From NCBI GenBank assembly GCA_963995525.1, contig OZ023208.1, forward strand, positions 19,045,658-19,109,657: DNA of 64,000 nt, read 5' to 3'. The DNA is from Escarpia spicata (taxonomy: Eukaryota > Annelida > Polychaeta > Sabellida > Siboglinidae). This document shows, in pieces, positions 39,101-53,100 of the stretch (positions are counted from its first letter, which is position 1; each line of letters opens with the position of its first letter). Both the position numbers and the translations under genes were made by a program. The notes under the pieces were generated by a model. That model was not told the DNA's origin. It did no database searches and saw only the letters and a program-made list of their open reading frames with translations.

Positions 39101-42100
39101 CATGTCCCATGTCAAAGTGTTCGAAAAAAAGTTATGCATATCACAGCAAAACGGTATTTTTAGTGAACTTTTTCGGCGGACGGATCCTTAATGTGGTCTT
39201 ACCCCAAATATATGTTTTGCATGTTACAAATCTTCACGAAGGCTAGATTGATATCAAGCTACACACATAACTAGATTAACCACAAATGGGAATGCATGTT
39301 ACCGTTTTATCTCCGTCACGTAAGTTACAAGAACATATTACGTAAGTTATAGGTTTGAAAATTCATCCCCATTTGATGTTTTATCTTGTCTAAAGCAGAA
39401 GTACATTCAGTACCCACGAGACAAACATGTCCCATGTCAAAGTGTTCGAAAAAAATGTATGCATATCACAGCAAAACGGAATTTGTAGTGCACTTTTTTC
39501 GGCGGAAGGATCCTTAATGTGGTCTTACCCCAAATAGATGTTTTGCATGTTACAAATCTTCACGAAGGCTAGACTGATATCAAACTACACACATAATTAG
39601 ATTAACCACAAATGGGATTGCATGTTACCGTTTTATCTCCGTCACGTAAGTTACAAGAACATATTACGTAATTTATAGGTGTGAAAACTCATCCCCATTT
39701 GATGTTTTATCTTGTCTAAAGCAGCAGTACATTCAGTACTCACGAAACAAACATGTCCCATGTCAAAGTGTTCGAAAAAAAGTTATGCATATCACAGCAA
39801 AACGGTATTTTTAGTGAACTTTTTTCGGCGGACGGATCCTTAATGTGGTCTTAACCCAAATATATCTTTTGCATGTTACAAATCTTCACGAAGGCTATAT
39901 TGATATCCAGCTACACACATGACTAGATTAACCACAAATGAGAATGCATGTTCCCGTTTTATCTCCGTCACGTAAGTTACAAGAACATATTACGTAATTT
40001 ATAGGTGTGAAAACTCATCCCCGTTTGATGTTTTATGTTGTCTAAAGCAGCAGTACATTCAGTACCCACGAGACAAACATGTCCCATGTCAAAGTGTTCG
40101 AAAAAAATTGATGCATATCACAGCAAAACGGTATTTGTAGTGCACTTTTTTCGGCGGGAGGATCCTTAATGTGGTCTTACCCCAAATAGATATTTTGCAT
40201 GTTACAAATCTTCACGAAGGCTAGACTGATATCAAACTACACACATAATTAGATTAACCACAAATGGGATTGCATGTTACCGTTTTATCTCCGTCACGTA
40301 AGTTACAAAAACATATTACGTAATTTATAGGTGTGAAAACTCATCCCCATTTGATGTTTTATGTTGTCTAAAGCAGAAGTACATTCAGTACCCACGAGAC
40401 AAACATGTCCCATGTCAAAGTGTTCGAAAAAAATTGATGCATATCACAGCAAAACGGTATTTGTAGTGCACTTTTTTCGGCGGAAGGATCCTTAATGTGA
40501 TCTTACCCCAAATAGATGTTTTGCATGTTACAAATCTTCACGAAGGCTAGACTAATATCAAGCTACACACATAACTAGATTAACCACAAATGGGATTGCA
40601 TGTTACCGTTTTATCTCCGTCACGGAAGTTACAAGAACATATTACGTAATTTATTGGTGTGAAAACTCATCCCCATTTGATGTTTTATCTTGTCTAAAGC
40701 AGCAGTACATTCAGTACTCACGAAACAAACATGTCCCATGTCAAAGTGTTCGAAAAAAAGTTATGCATATCACAGCAAAACGGTATTTTTAGTGAACTTT
40801 TTTCGGCGGACGGATCCTTAATGTGGTCTTACCCCAAATATATCTTTTGCATGTTACAAATCTTCACGAAGGCTATATTGATATCAAGCTACACACATGA
40901 CTAGATTAACCACAAATGAGAATGCATGTTCCCGTTTTATCTCCGTCACGTAAGTTACAAGAACATATTACGTAATGTATAGGTGTGAAAACTCATCCCC
41001 GTTTGATGTTTTATGTTGTCTAAAGCAGCAGTATATTCAGTACCCACGAGACAAACATGTCCCATGTCAAAGTGTTCGAAAAAAATTGATGCATATCACA
41101 GCAAAACGGTATTTGTAGTGCACTTTTTTCGGCGGAAGGATCCTTAATGTGGTCTTACCCCAAATATATGTTTTGCATGTTACAAATCTTCACGAAGGCT
41201 AGATTGATATCAAGCTACACACATAACTAGATTAACCACAAATGGGAATGCATGTTACCGTTTTATCTCCGTCACGTAAGTTACAAGAACATATTACGTA
41301 AGTTATAGGTTTGAAAATTCATCCCCATTTGATGTTTTATCTTGTCTAAAGCAACAGTACATTCAGTACCCACGAGACAAACATGTCCCATGTCAAAGTG
41401 TTCGAAAAAAAAGTTATGCATATCACAGCAAAACGGAATTTGTAGTGCACTTTTTTCGGCGGAAGGATCCTTAATGTGGTCTTACCCCAAATAGATGTTT
41501 TGCATGTTACAAATCTTCACGAAGGCTAGACTGATATCAAACTACACACATAATTAGATTAACCACAAATGGGATTGCATGTTACCGTTTTATCTCCGTC
41601 ACGTAAGTTACAAGAACATATTACGTAATTTATAGGTGTGAAAACTCATCCCCATTTGATGTTTTATGTTGTCTAAAGCAGAAGTACATTCAGTACCCAC
41701 GAGACAAACATGTCCCATGTCAAAGTGTTCGAAAAAAATTGATGCATATCACAGCAAAACGGTATTTGTAGTGCACTTTTTTCGGCGGAAGGATCCTTAA
41801 TGTGATCTTACCCCAAATATATGTTTTGAATGTTACAAATCTTCACGAAGGCTAGACTAATATCAAGCTACACACATAACTAGATTAACCACAAATGGGA
41901 ATGCATGTTACCGTTTTATCTCCGTCACGGAAGTTACAAGAACATATTACGTAATTTATAGGTGTGAAAACTCATCCCCATTTGATGTTTTATCTTGTCT
42001 AAAGCAGCAGTACATTCAGTACTCACGAAACAAACATGTCCCATGTCAAAGTGTTCGAAAAAAAGTTATGCATATCACAGCAAAACGGTATTTTTAGTGA

Positions 42101-45066
42101 ACTTTTTTCGGCGGACGGATCCTTAATGTGGTCTTAACCCAAATATATCTTTTGCATGTTACAAATCTTCACGAAGGCTATATTGATATCCAGCTACACA
42201 CATGACTAGATTAACCACAAATGAGAATGCATGTTCCCGTTTTATCTCCGTCACGTAAGTTACAAGAACATATTACGTAATTTATAGGTGTGAAAACTCA
42301 TCCCCGTTTGATGTTTTATGTTGTCTAAAGCAGCAGTACATTCAGTACCCACGAGACAAACATGTCCCATGTCAAAGTGTTCGAAAAAAATTGATGCATA
42401 TCACAGCAAAACGGTATTTGTAGTGCACTTTTTTCGGCGGAAGGATCCTTAATGTGGTCTTACCCCAAATAGATATTTTGCATGTTACAAATCTTCACGA
42501 AGGCTAGACTGATATCAAACTACACACATAATTAGATTAACCACAAATGGGATTGCATGTTACCGTTTTATCTCCGTCACGTAAGTTACAAAAACATATT
42601 ACGTAATTTATAGGTGTGAAAACTCATCCCCATTTGATGTTTTATGTTGTCTAAAGCAGAAGTACATTCAGTACCCACGAGACAAACATGTCCCATGTCA
42701 AAGTGTTCGAAAAAAATTGATGCATATCACAGCAAAACGGTATTTGTAGTGCACTTTTTTCGGCGGAAGGATCCTTAATGTGATCTTACCCCAAATAGAT
42801 GTTTTGCATGTTACAAATCTTCACGAAGGCTAGACTAATATCAAGCTACACACATAACTAGATTAACCACAAATGGGATTGCATGTTACCGTTTTATCTC
42901 CGTCACGGAAGTTACAAGAACATATTACGTAATTTATAGGTGTGAAAACTCATCCCCATTTGATGTTTTATCTTGTCTAAAGCAGCAGTACATTCAGTAC
43001 TCACGAAACAAACATGTCCCATGTCAAAGTGTTCGAAAAAAAGTTATGCATATCACAGCAAAACGGTATTTTTAGTGAACTTTTTTCGGCGGACGGATCC
43101 TTAATGTGGTCTTACCCCAAATATATCTTTTGCATGTTACAAATCTTCACGAAGGCTATATTGATATCAAGCTACACACATGACTAGATTAACCACAAAT
43201 GAGAATGCATGTTCCCGTTTTATCTCCGTCACGTAAGTTACAAGAACATATTACGTAATGTATAGGTGTGAAAACTCATCCCCGTTTGATGTTTTATGTT
43301 GTCTAAAGCAGCAGTATATTCAGTACCCACGAGACAAACATGTCCCATGTCAAAGTGTTCGAAAAAAATTGATGCATATCACAGCAAAACGGTATTTGTA
43401 GTGCACTTTTTTCGGCGGAAGGATCCTTAATGTGGTCTTACCCCAAATATATGTTTTGCATGTTACAAATCTTCACGAAGGCTAGATTGATATCAAGCTA
43501 CACACATAACTAGATTAACCACAAATGGGAATGCATGTTACCGTTTTATCTCCGTCACGTAAGTTACAAGAACATATTACGTAAGTTATAGGTTTGAAAA
43601 TTCATCCCCATTTGATGTTTTATCTTGTCTAAAGCAACAGTACATTCAGTACCCACGAGACAAACATGTCCCATGTCAAAGTGTTCGAAAAAAATGTATG
43701 CATATCACAGCAAAACGGAATTTGTAGTGCACTTTTTTCGGCGGAAGGATCCTTAAAGAGGTCTTACCCCAAATAGATGTTTTGCATGTTACAAATCTTC
43801 ACGAAGGCTAGATTGATATCAAGCTACACACATAACTAGATTAACCACAAATGGGATTGCATGTTACCGTTTTATCTCCGTCACGTAAGTTACAAAAACA
43901 TATTACGTAATTTATAGTTGTGAAAACCTATCCCCATTTGATGTTTTATCTTGTCTAAAGCAGCAGTACATTCAGTACTCACGAGACAAACATGTCCCAT
44001 GTCAAAGTGTTCGAAAAAAAGTTATGCATATCACAGCAAAACGGTATTTGTAGTGCACTTTTTTCGGCGGAAGGATCCTTAATGTGATCTTACCCCAAAT
44101 AGATGTTTTGCATGTTACAAATCTTCACGAAGGTTAGACTAATATCAAGCTACACACATAAGTAGATTAACCACAAATGGGATTGCATGTTACCGTTTTA
44201 TCTCCGTCACGTAAGTTACAAGAACATATTACGTAATTTATAGGTGTGAAAACTCATCCCCATTTGATGTTTTATCTTGTCTAAAGCAGCAGTACATTCA
44301 GTACTCACGAAACAAACATGTCCCATGTCAAAGTGTTCGAAAAAAAGTTATGCATATCACAGCAAAACGGTATTTTTAGTGAACGTTTTTCGGCGGACGG
44401 ATCCTTAATGTGGTCTTACCCGAAATATATATTTTGCATGTTACAAATCTTCACGAAGGCTATATTGATATCAAGCTACACACATGACTAGATTAACCAC
44501 AAATGAGAATGCATGTTACCGTTTTATCTCCGTCACGTAAGTTACAAGAACATATTACGAAAGTTATAGGTTTGAAAACTCATCCCCATTTGATGTTTTA
44601 TCTTGTCTAAGGCAACAGTACATTCAGTACCCACGAGACAAACATGTCCCATGTCAAAGTGTTCGAAAAAAATGTATGCATATCACATCAAAACGGAATT
44701 TGTAGTGCACTTTTTTCGGCGGAAGGATCCTTAAAGTGGTCTTACCCCAAATAGATGTTTTGCATGTTACAAATCTTCACGAAGGCTAGATTGATATCAA
44801 GCTACACACATAACTAGATTAACCACAAATGGGATTGCATGTTACCGTTTTATCTCCGTCACGTAAGTTACAAGAACATATTACGTAATTTATAGGTGTG
44901 AAAACCTATCCCCATTTGATGTTTTATCTTGTCTAAAGCAGCAGTACATTCAGTACTCACGAGACAAACATGTCCCATGTCAAAGTGTTCGAAAAAAAGT
45001 TATGCATATCACAGCAAAACGGTATTTTTAGTGAACTTTTTTCGGCGGACGGATCCTTAATGTGGT
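34926..45066. repeat. ~10.1-kb segmental duplication, copy 2
   Basis: This is the partner of 18960-29100. Visible private differences are one T fewer in the T-run near 39170, one A more plus a subtype change near 41403-41414 (AAAAAAAAGTTATGC where copy 1 has AAAAAAATGTATGC), CAGTACCCACG for CAGTATCCACG near 41040, and AGTTGTGAAAAC for AGGTGTGAAAAC near 43918. The T loss opens the short 61-codon frame at 39061-39246, which is not treated as a gene. The match fails at about 45067, where this copy switches to a TATATCTTTTGC / GCTATATTG subtype. Confidence 0.87.
36180..38386. repeat. Family B satellite block 3 (copy of block 1)
   Basis: This matches block 1 at an offset of 15,966 bp, with no difference found by eye in the stretches compared. 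It keeps the short (~7-monomer) form and the internal half-monomer duplication of block 1. It therefore arrived as part of the 10.1-kb duplication and was not a separate B insertion. The open frames at 36680-36931 and 37069-37320 are by-products, as in block 1. Confidence 0.93.
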
Positions 45067-48000
45067 CTTACCCCAAATATATCTTTTGCATGTTACAAAT
45101 CTTCACGAAGGCTATATTGATATCAAGCTACACACATGACTAGATTAACCACAAATGAGAATGCATGTTACCGTTTTATCTCCGTCACGTAAGTTACAAG
45201 AACATATTACGTAATTTATAGGTGTGAAAACTCATCCCCGTTTGATGTTTTATGTTGTCTAAAGCAGCAGTACATTCAGTACCTACGAGACAAACATGTC
45301 CCATGTCAAAGTGTTCGAAAAAAATTGATGCATATCACAGCAAAACGGTATTTGTAGTGCACTTTTTTCGGCGGAAGGATCCTTAATGTGGTCTTACCCC
45401 AAATAGATGTTTTGTTTGTTACAAATCTTCACGAAGGCTAGACTGATATCAAGCTACACACATAACTAGATTAACCACAAATGGGATTGCATGTTACCGT
45501 TTTATCTCCATCACGTAAGTTACAAGAACATATTACGTAATTTATAGGTGTGAAAACTCATCCCCATTTGATGTTTTATCTTGTCTAAAGCAGCAGTACA
45601 TTCAGTACTCACGAAACAAACATGTCCCATGTCAAAGTGTTCGAAAAAAAGTTATGCATATCACAGCAAAACGGTATTTTTAGTGAACTTTTTTCGGCGG
45701 ACGGATCCTTAATGTGGTCTTACCCCAAATATATGTTTTGCATGTTACAAATCTTCACGAAGGCTAGATTGATATCAAGCTACACACATAACTAGATTAA
45801 CCACAAATGGGAATGCATGTTACCGTTTTATCTCCGTCACGTAAGTTACAAGAACATATTACGTAAGTTATAGGTTTGAAAATTCATCCCCATTTGATGT
45901 TTTATCTTGTCTAAAGCAACAGTACATTCAGTACCCACGAGACAAACATGTCCCATGTCAAAGTGTTCGAAAAAAAGTTATGCATATCACAGCAAAACGG
46001 TATTTTTAGTGAACTTTTTTCGGCGGACGGATCCTTAATGTGGTCTTACCCCAAATGTATGTTTTGCATGTTACAAATCTTCACGAAGGCTAGATTGATA
46101 TCAAGCTACACACATAACTAGATTAACCACAAATGGGATTGCATGTTACCGCTTTATCTCCGTCACGTAAGTTACAGGAACATATTACGTAATCTATAGG
46201 TGTGAAAACTCATCCCCATTTGATGTTTTATCTTGTCTAAAGCAGCAGTACATTCAGTACTCACGAAACAAACATGTCCCATGTCAAAGTGTTCGAAAAA
46301 AAGTTATGCATATCACAGCAAAACGGTATTTTTAGTGAACGTTTTTCGGCGGACGGATCCTTAATGTGGTCTTACCCGAAATATATATTTTGCATGTTAC
46401 AAATCTTCACGAAGGCTATATTGATATCAAGCTACACACATGACTAGATTAACCACAAATGAGAATGCATGTTACCGTTTTATCTCCGTCACGTAAGTTA
46501 CAAGAACATATTACGAAAGTTATAGGTTTGAAAACTCATCCCCATTTGATGTTTTATCTTGTCTAAGGCAACAGTACATTCAGTACCCACGAGACAAACA
46601 TGTCCCATGTCAAAGTGTTCGAAAAAAATGTATGCATATCACATCAAAACGGAATTTGTAGTGCACTTTTTTCGGTGGAAGGATCCTTAAAGTGGTCTTA
46701 CCCCAAATAGATGTTTTGCATGTTACAAATCTTCACGAAGGCTAGATTGATATCAAGCTACACACATAACTAGATTAACCACAAATGGGATTGCATGTTA
46801 CCGTTTTATCTCCGTCACGTAAGTTACAAGAACATATTACGTAATTTATAGGTGTGAAAACCTATCCCCATTTGATGTTTTATCTTGTCTAAAGCAGCAG
46901 TACATTCAGTACTCACGAGACAAACATGTCCCATGTCAAAGTGTTCGAAAAAAAGTTATGCATATCACAGCAAAACGGTATTTTTAGTGAACTTTTTTCG
47001 GCGGACGGATCCTTAATGTGGTCTTACCCCAAATATATGTTTTGCATGTTACAAATCTTCACGAAGGCTAGACTGATATCAAGCTACACACATAACTAGA
47101 TTAACCACAAATGGGATTGCATGTTACCGCTTTATCTCCGTCACGTAAGTTACAGGAACATATTACGTAAGTTATAGGTGTGAAAACTCATCCCCATTTG
47201 ATGTTTTATCTTGTCTAAAGCAGCAGTACATTCAGTACTCACGAGACAAACATGTCCCATGTCAAAGTGTTCGAAAAAAAGTTATGCATATCACAGCAAA
47301 TCGGTATTTTTAATGCACTTTTTTCGGCGGACGGATCCTTAATGTGGTCTTACCCCAAATAGATGTTTTGCATGTTACAAATCTTCACGAAGGCTAGACT
47401 GATATCAAGCTACACACATAACTACATTAACCACAAATGGGATTGCATGTTACCGTTTTATCTCCGTCACGTAAGTTACAAGAACATATTACGTAATTTA
47501 TAGGTGTGAAAACCTATCCCCATTTGATGTTTTATCTTGTCTAAAGCAGCAGTACATTCAGTACTCACGAGACAAACATGTCCCATGTCAAAGTGTTCGA
47601 AAAAAAGTTATGCATATCACAGCAAAACGGTATTTTTAGTGAACTTTTTTCGGCGGACGGATCCTTAATGTGGTCTTACCCCAAATGTATGTTTTGCATG
47701 TTACAAATCTTCACGAAGGCTAGATTGATATCAAGCTACACACATAACTAGATTAACCACAAATGGGATTGCATGTTACCGCTTTATCTCCGTCACTTAA
47801 GTTACAAGAACATATTACGTAATTTATAGGTGTGAAAACTCATCCCCATTTGATGTTTTATCTTGTCTAAAGCAGCAGTACATTCAGTACTCACGAAACA
47901 AACATGTCCCATGTCAAAGTGTTCGAAAAAAAGTTATGCATATCACAGAAAAACGGTATTTTTAGTGAACTTTTTTCGGAGGACGGATCCTTAATGTGGT

Positions 48001-50194
48001 CTTACCCCAAATATATGTTTTGCATGTCACAAATCTTCACGAAGGCTAGATTGATATCAAGCTACACACTTAACTAGATTAACCACAAATGGGAATGCAT
48101 GTTACCGTTTTATCTCCGTCACGTAAGTTACAGGAACATATTACGTAAGTTTTAGGTGTGAAAACTCATCCCCATTTGATATTTTATCTTGTCTAAAGCA
48201 GCAGTACTTTCAGTACTCACGAAACAAACATGTCCCATGTCAAAGTGTTCGAAAAAAAGTTATGCATATCACAGCAAAACGGTATTTTTAGTGAACTTTT
48301 TTCGGCGGACGGATCCTTAATGTGGTCTTACCCCAAATATATGTTTTGCATGTTACAAATCTTCACGAAGGCTAGATTGATATCAAGCTACACACATAAC
48401 TAGATTAACCACAAATGGGAATGCATGTTACCGTTTTATCTCCGTCACGTAAGTTACAAGAACATATTACGTAAGTTATAGGTTTGAAAATTCATCCCCA
48501 TTTGATGTTTTATCTTGTCTAAAGCAACAGTACATTCAGTACCCACGAGACAAACATGTCCCATGTCAAAGTGTTCGAAAAAAATGTATGCATATCACAG
48601 CAAAACGGAATTTGTAGTGCACTTTTTTCGGCGGAAGGATCCTTAAAGAGGTCTTACCCCAAATAGATGTTTTGCATGTTACAAATCTTCACGAAGGCTA
48701 GATTGATATCAAGCTACACACATAACTAGATTAACCACAAATGGGATTGCATGTTACCGTTTTATCTCCGTCACGTAAGTTACAAAAACATATTACGTAA
48801 TTTATAGGTGTGAAAACCTATCCCCATTTGATGTTTTATCTTGTCTAAAGCAGCAGTACATTCAGTACTCACGAGACAAACATGTCCCATGTCAAAGTGT
48901 TCGAAAAAAAGTTATGCATATCACAGCAAAACGGTATTTGTAGTGCACTTTTTTCGGCGGAAGGATCCTTAATGTGATCTTACCCCAAATAGATGTTTTG
49001 CATGTTACAAATCTTCACGAAGGTTAGACTAATATCAAGCTACACACATAAGTAGATTAACCACAAATGGGATTGCATGTTACCGTTTTATCTCCGTCAC
49101 GTAAGTTACAAGAACATATTACGTAATTTATAGGTGTGAAAACTCATCCCCATTTGATGTTTTATCTTGTCTAAAGCAGCAGTACATTCAGTACTCACGA
49201 AACAAACATGTCCCATGTCAAAGTGTTCGAAAAAAAGTTATGCATATCACAGCAAAACGGTATTTTTAGTGAACGTTTTTCGGCGGACGGATCCTTAATG
49301 TGGTCTTACCCGAAATATATATTTTGCATGTTACAAATCTTCACGAAGGCTATATTGATATCAAGCTACACACATGACTAGATTAACCACAAATGAGAAT
49401 GCATGTTACCGTTTTATCTCCGTCACGTAAGTTACAAGAACATATTACGAAAGTTATAGGTTTGAAAACTCATCCCCATTTGATGTTTTATCTTGTCTAA
49501 GGCAACAGTACATTCAGTACCCACGAGACAAACATGTCCCATGTCAAAGTGTTCGAAAAAAATGTATGCATATCACATCAAAACGGAATTTGTAGTGCAC
49601 TTTTTTCGGCGGAAGGATCCTTAAAGTGGTCTTACCCCAAATAGATGTTTTGCATGTTACAAATCTTCACGAAGGCTAGATTGATATCAAGCTACACACA
49701 TAACTAGATTAACCACAAATGGGATTGCATGTTACCGTTTTATCTCCGTCACGTAAGTTACAAGAACATATTACGTAATTTATAGGTGTGAAAACCTATC
49801 CCCATTTGATGTTTTATCTTGTCTAAAGCAGCAGTACATTCAGTACTCACGAGACAAACATGTCCCATGTCAAAGTGTTCGAAAAAAAGTTATGCATATC
49901 ACAGCAAAACGGTATTTTTAGTGAACTTTTTTCGGCGGACGGATCCTTAATGTGGTCTTACCCCAAATATATGTTTTGCATGTTACAAATCTTCACGAAG
50001 GCTAGACTGATATCAAGCTACACACATAACTAGATTAACCACAAATGGGATTGCATGTTACCGCTTTATCTCCGTCACGTAAGTTACAGGAACATATTAC
50101 GTAAGTTATAGGTGTGAAAACTCATCCCCATTTGATGTTTTATCTTGTCTAAAGCAGCAGTACATTCAGTATTCACGAAACAAACATGTCCCAT
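38387..50194. repeat. Family A satellite, region IV
   Basis: About 36 A monomers between B blocks 3 and 4. The left part (to 45066) duplicates 22421-29100. From 45067 to about 47900 it pairs with 53212-56085, and from about 48320 it pairs with 27465 onward. It is thus built from pieces whose other copies lie on both sides. One monomer near 47281-47330 has AAATCGGTATTTTTAATGC, shared only with its 8,145-bp partner near 55426-55475. No gene is seen. Confidence 0.91.
45067..50165. repeat. 25-monomer (8,145-bp) offset duplication, copy 1
   Basis: This matches 53212-58310. Shared rare markers are TAATCTATAGG (46192/54337), TTCGGTGGAAGG (46673/54818) and AAATCGGTATTTTTAATGC (47298/55443). About 47940-48110 differs in subtype from 56085-56255 (CAGAAAAACGG with CGGAGGACGG and GTCACAAATC against the ordinary form), which looks like a local conversion tract inside an otherwise collinear duplication. 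The match ends where this copy enters B block 4 and the partner stays in family A. Confidence 0.8.
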
Positions 50195-53100
50195 GTGAAA
50201 GTAATCGACAAAAATTCACGCATATCACACAAAAACTGTATTTTCAAGTGCACTCTTGGCGGACGGATCCTAAATGTGCTCTTTCCAGAAATAGATTTCA
50301 TGCATGTTACAAATCTTCATCAAGGCTAGACTGATATCAAGCATCACACATAACTAGATTAATCACAAAGAGGAATGTATGTTACCCTTTCATATCCGTC
50401 ACGTAAGTTACAAGAAAATAGTACGTAAGTTATGGGTGTGAAAACTCAATCTCATTTGGTGTTTTAACTTTTCTAATGCAGTAGTACATTCAGTATTCAC
50501 GAAACAAACATGTCCCATGTGAAAGTGATCGACACAAATTCACGCATATCACACCAAAACGGTATTTTCAAGTGCACTCTTTTGGCGGACGGATCCTTAG
50601 TGTCGTCTTACCCCAAATAGATGTCCTGCATATTACAAATCTTCATCAAGGCTAGACTGATATCAAGCAACAAACATAACTAGATTAATTACAAAGGGGA
50701 ATGTATGTTACCCTTTCTTTTCCGTCACGTAAGTTACAAGAAAATAGTACGTTAGTTATGGGTGTGAAAACTCATTCCCATTTGGTGTTTTATCTTGTCT
50801 AATGCAGTAGTACATTCAGTATTCACGAAACAAACATATCCCATGTAAAAGTGATCCACAAAAATTCACGCATATCACACCAAAACGGTATTTTCAAGTG
50901 CACTCTTTTGGCGGACGGATCCTTAATGTGGTCTTTCCAGAAATACATTTCCTGCATTTTACAAATCTTCATCAAGGCTAGACTGATATCAAGCAACACA
51001 CATAACTAGATTAACCACAAAGGGGAATGCATGTTACCCTTTCATCTCCGTCACGTAAGTTACAAGAAAATAGTACATAAGTTATGGGTGTTAAAACTCA
51101 TTCACATTTGGTGTTTTATCTTGTCTAATGCAGTAGTACATTCAGTATTCACGAAACAAACATGTCCCATGTAAAAGTGATCCACAAAAATTCACGCATA
51201 TCACACCAAAACGGTATTTTCAAGTGCACTCTTTTGGCGGACGGATCCATAATGTGATCTTACCACAAATAGATGTCCTGCATGTTACAAATCTTCATGA
51301 AGGCTAGTCTGATATCAGGCAACACACATAACTAGATAAATAAAAAATGGGAATGTATGTTACCCTTTCTTCTCCGTCACGTAAGTTACAAGAAAATAGT
51401 ACGTTAGTTATGGGTGTGAAAACTCACACCCGTTTGGTGTTTTATCTTGTCTACTGCAGTAGTACATTCAGTATTCACGAAACAAACATGTCCCATATGA
51501 AAGTGATCCACAAAAATTCACGCATATCACACCAAAACGGTTTTTTCAAATGCATTCTTCTGGTGGACGGATCCTTAATGTGGACTTACCCCAAATAGAT
51601 GTCCTGCATGTTACAAATCTTCATGAAGGCTAGAATGATATCAAGCAACACACATAACTAGATTAATCACAAAGGGGAATGTATGTTACCCTTTCATCTC
51701 CGTCACGTAAGTTACAAGAAAATAGTACGTAAGTTATGGGTGTGAAAAGTTATTACCATTTGGAGTTTTATCTTGTCTACTGCAGTAGTACATTCAGTAT
51801 TCACGAAACAAACATGTCCCATGTGAAATTAATCGACAAAAAATCACGCATATCACATCAAAATGGTATTTTCAAATGCACTCTTTTGGCGGACGGATCC
51901 TTAATGTGGTCTTACCACAAATATATGTACTGCATGTTACAAATCTTCGTGAAAGCTAGATTGATATCAGGCAACACACATAACTAGATAAATCAAAAAG
52001 GGGAATGTATGTTACCCTTTCTTCTCCGTCACGTAAGTTACAAGAAAATAGTACGTTAGTTAGGGGTGTGAAAACTCATTCCCATTTGGTGTTTTATCTT
52101 GTCTAATGCAGTAGTACATTCAGTATTCACGAAACAAACATGTCCCATGTAAAAGTGATCCACACAAATTCACGCATATCACACCAAAACGGTATTTTCA
52201 AGTGCACTCTTTTGGCGGACGGATCCTTAATGTGGTCATACCCCAAATAGATGTCCTCCATGTTAAAAAGCTTCATGAAGGCTAGACTGATATCAAGCAA
52301 CACACATAACTAGATTAATCACAAAGGGGAATGTATGTTAACCTTTCATCTCCGTCACGTAAGTTACAAGAAAATAGTACATAAGTTATAAGTGTGAAAA
52401 CTCATCCGATTTGGTGTTTTATCTTGTCTAATGTAGTAGTACATTCAGAATTCACGAAACAAACATGTCCCATATGAAAGTGATCGACACAAATTTACGC
52501 ATATCACACCAAAACAGTATTTTCAAGTGCACTCTTGGCGGACGGATCCTAAATGTGGTCTTTCCAGAAATAGATGTCCTGCATGTTACAAATCTTCATC
52601 AAGGCTAGACTGATATCAAGCATCACACATAACTAGATTAATCACAAAGAGGAATGTATGTTACCCTTTCATATCCGTCACGTAAGTTACAAGAAAATAG
52701 TACGTAAGTTATGGGTGTGAAAACTCAAACTCATTTGGTGTTTTAACTTGTCTAATGCAGTAGTACATTCAGTATTCACGAAACAAACATGTCCCATGTG
52801 AAAGTGATCGACACAAATTCACGCATATCACACCAAAACGGTATTTTCAAATGCACTCTTTTGGCGGACGGATCCTTAGTGTCGTCTTACCCCAAATAGA
52901 TGTCCTGCATATTACAAATCTTCATCAAGGCTAGACTGATATCAAGCAACACACATAACAAGATTAATTACAAAGGGGAATGTATGTTACCCTTTCTTGT
53001 CCGTCACGTAAGTTACAAGAAAATAGTACGTAAGTTATAGGTGTGAAAACTCATCCCCATTTGAAGTTTTATCTTGTCTAAAGCAGCAGTACATTCAGTA

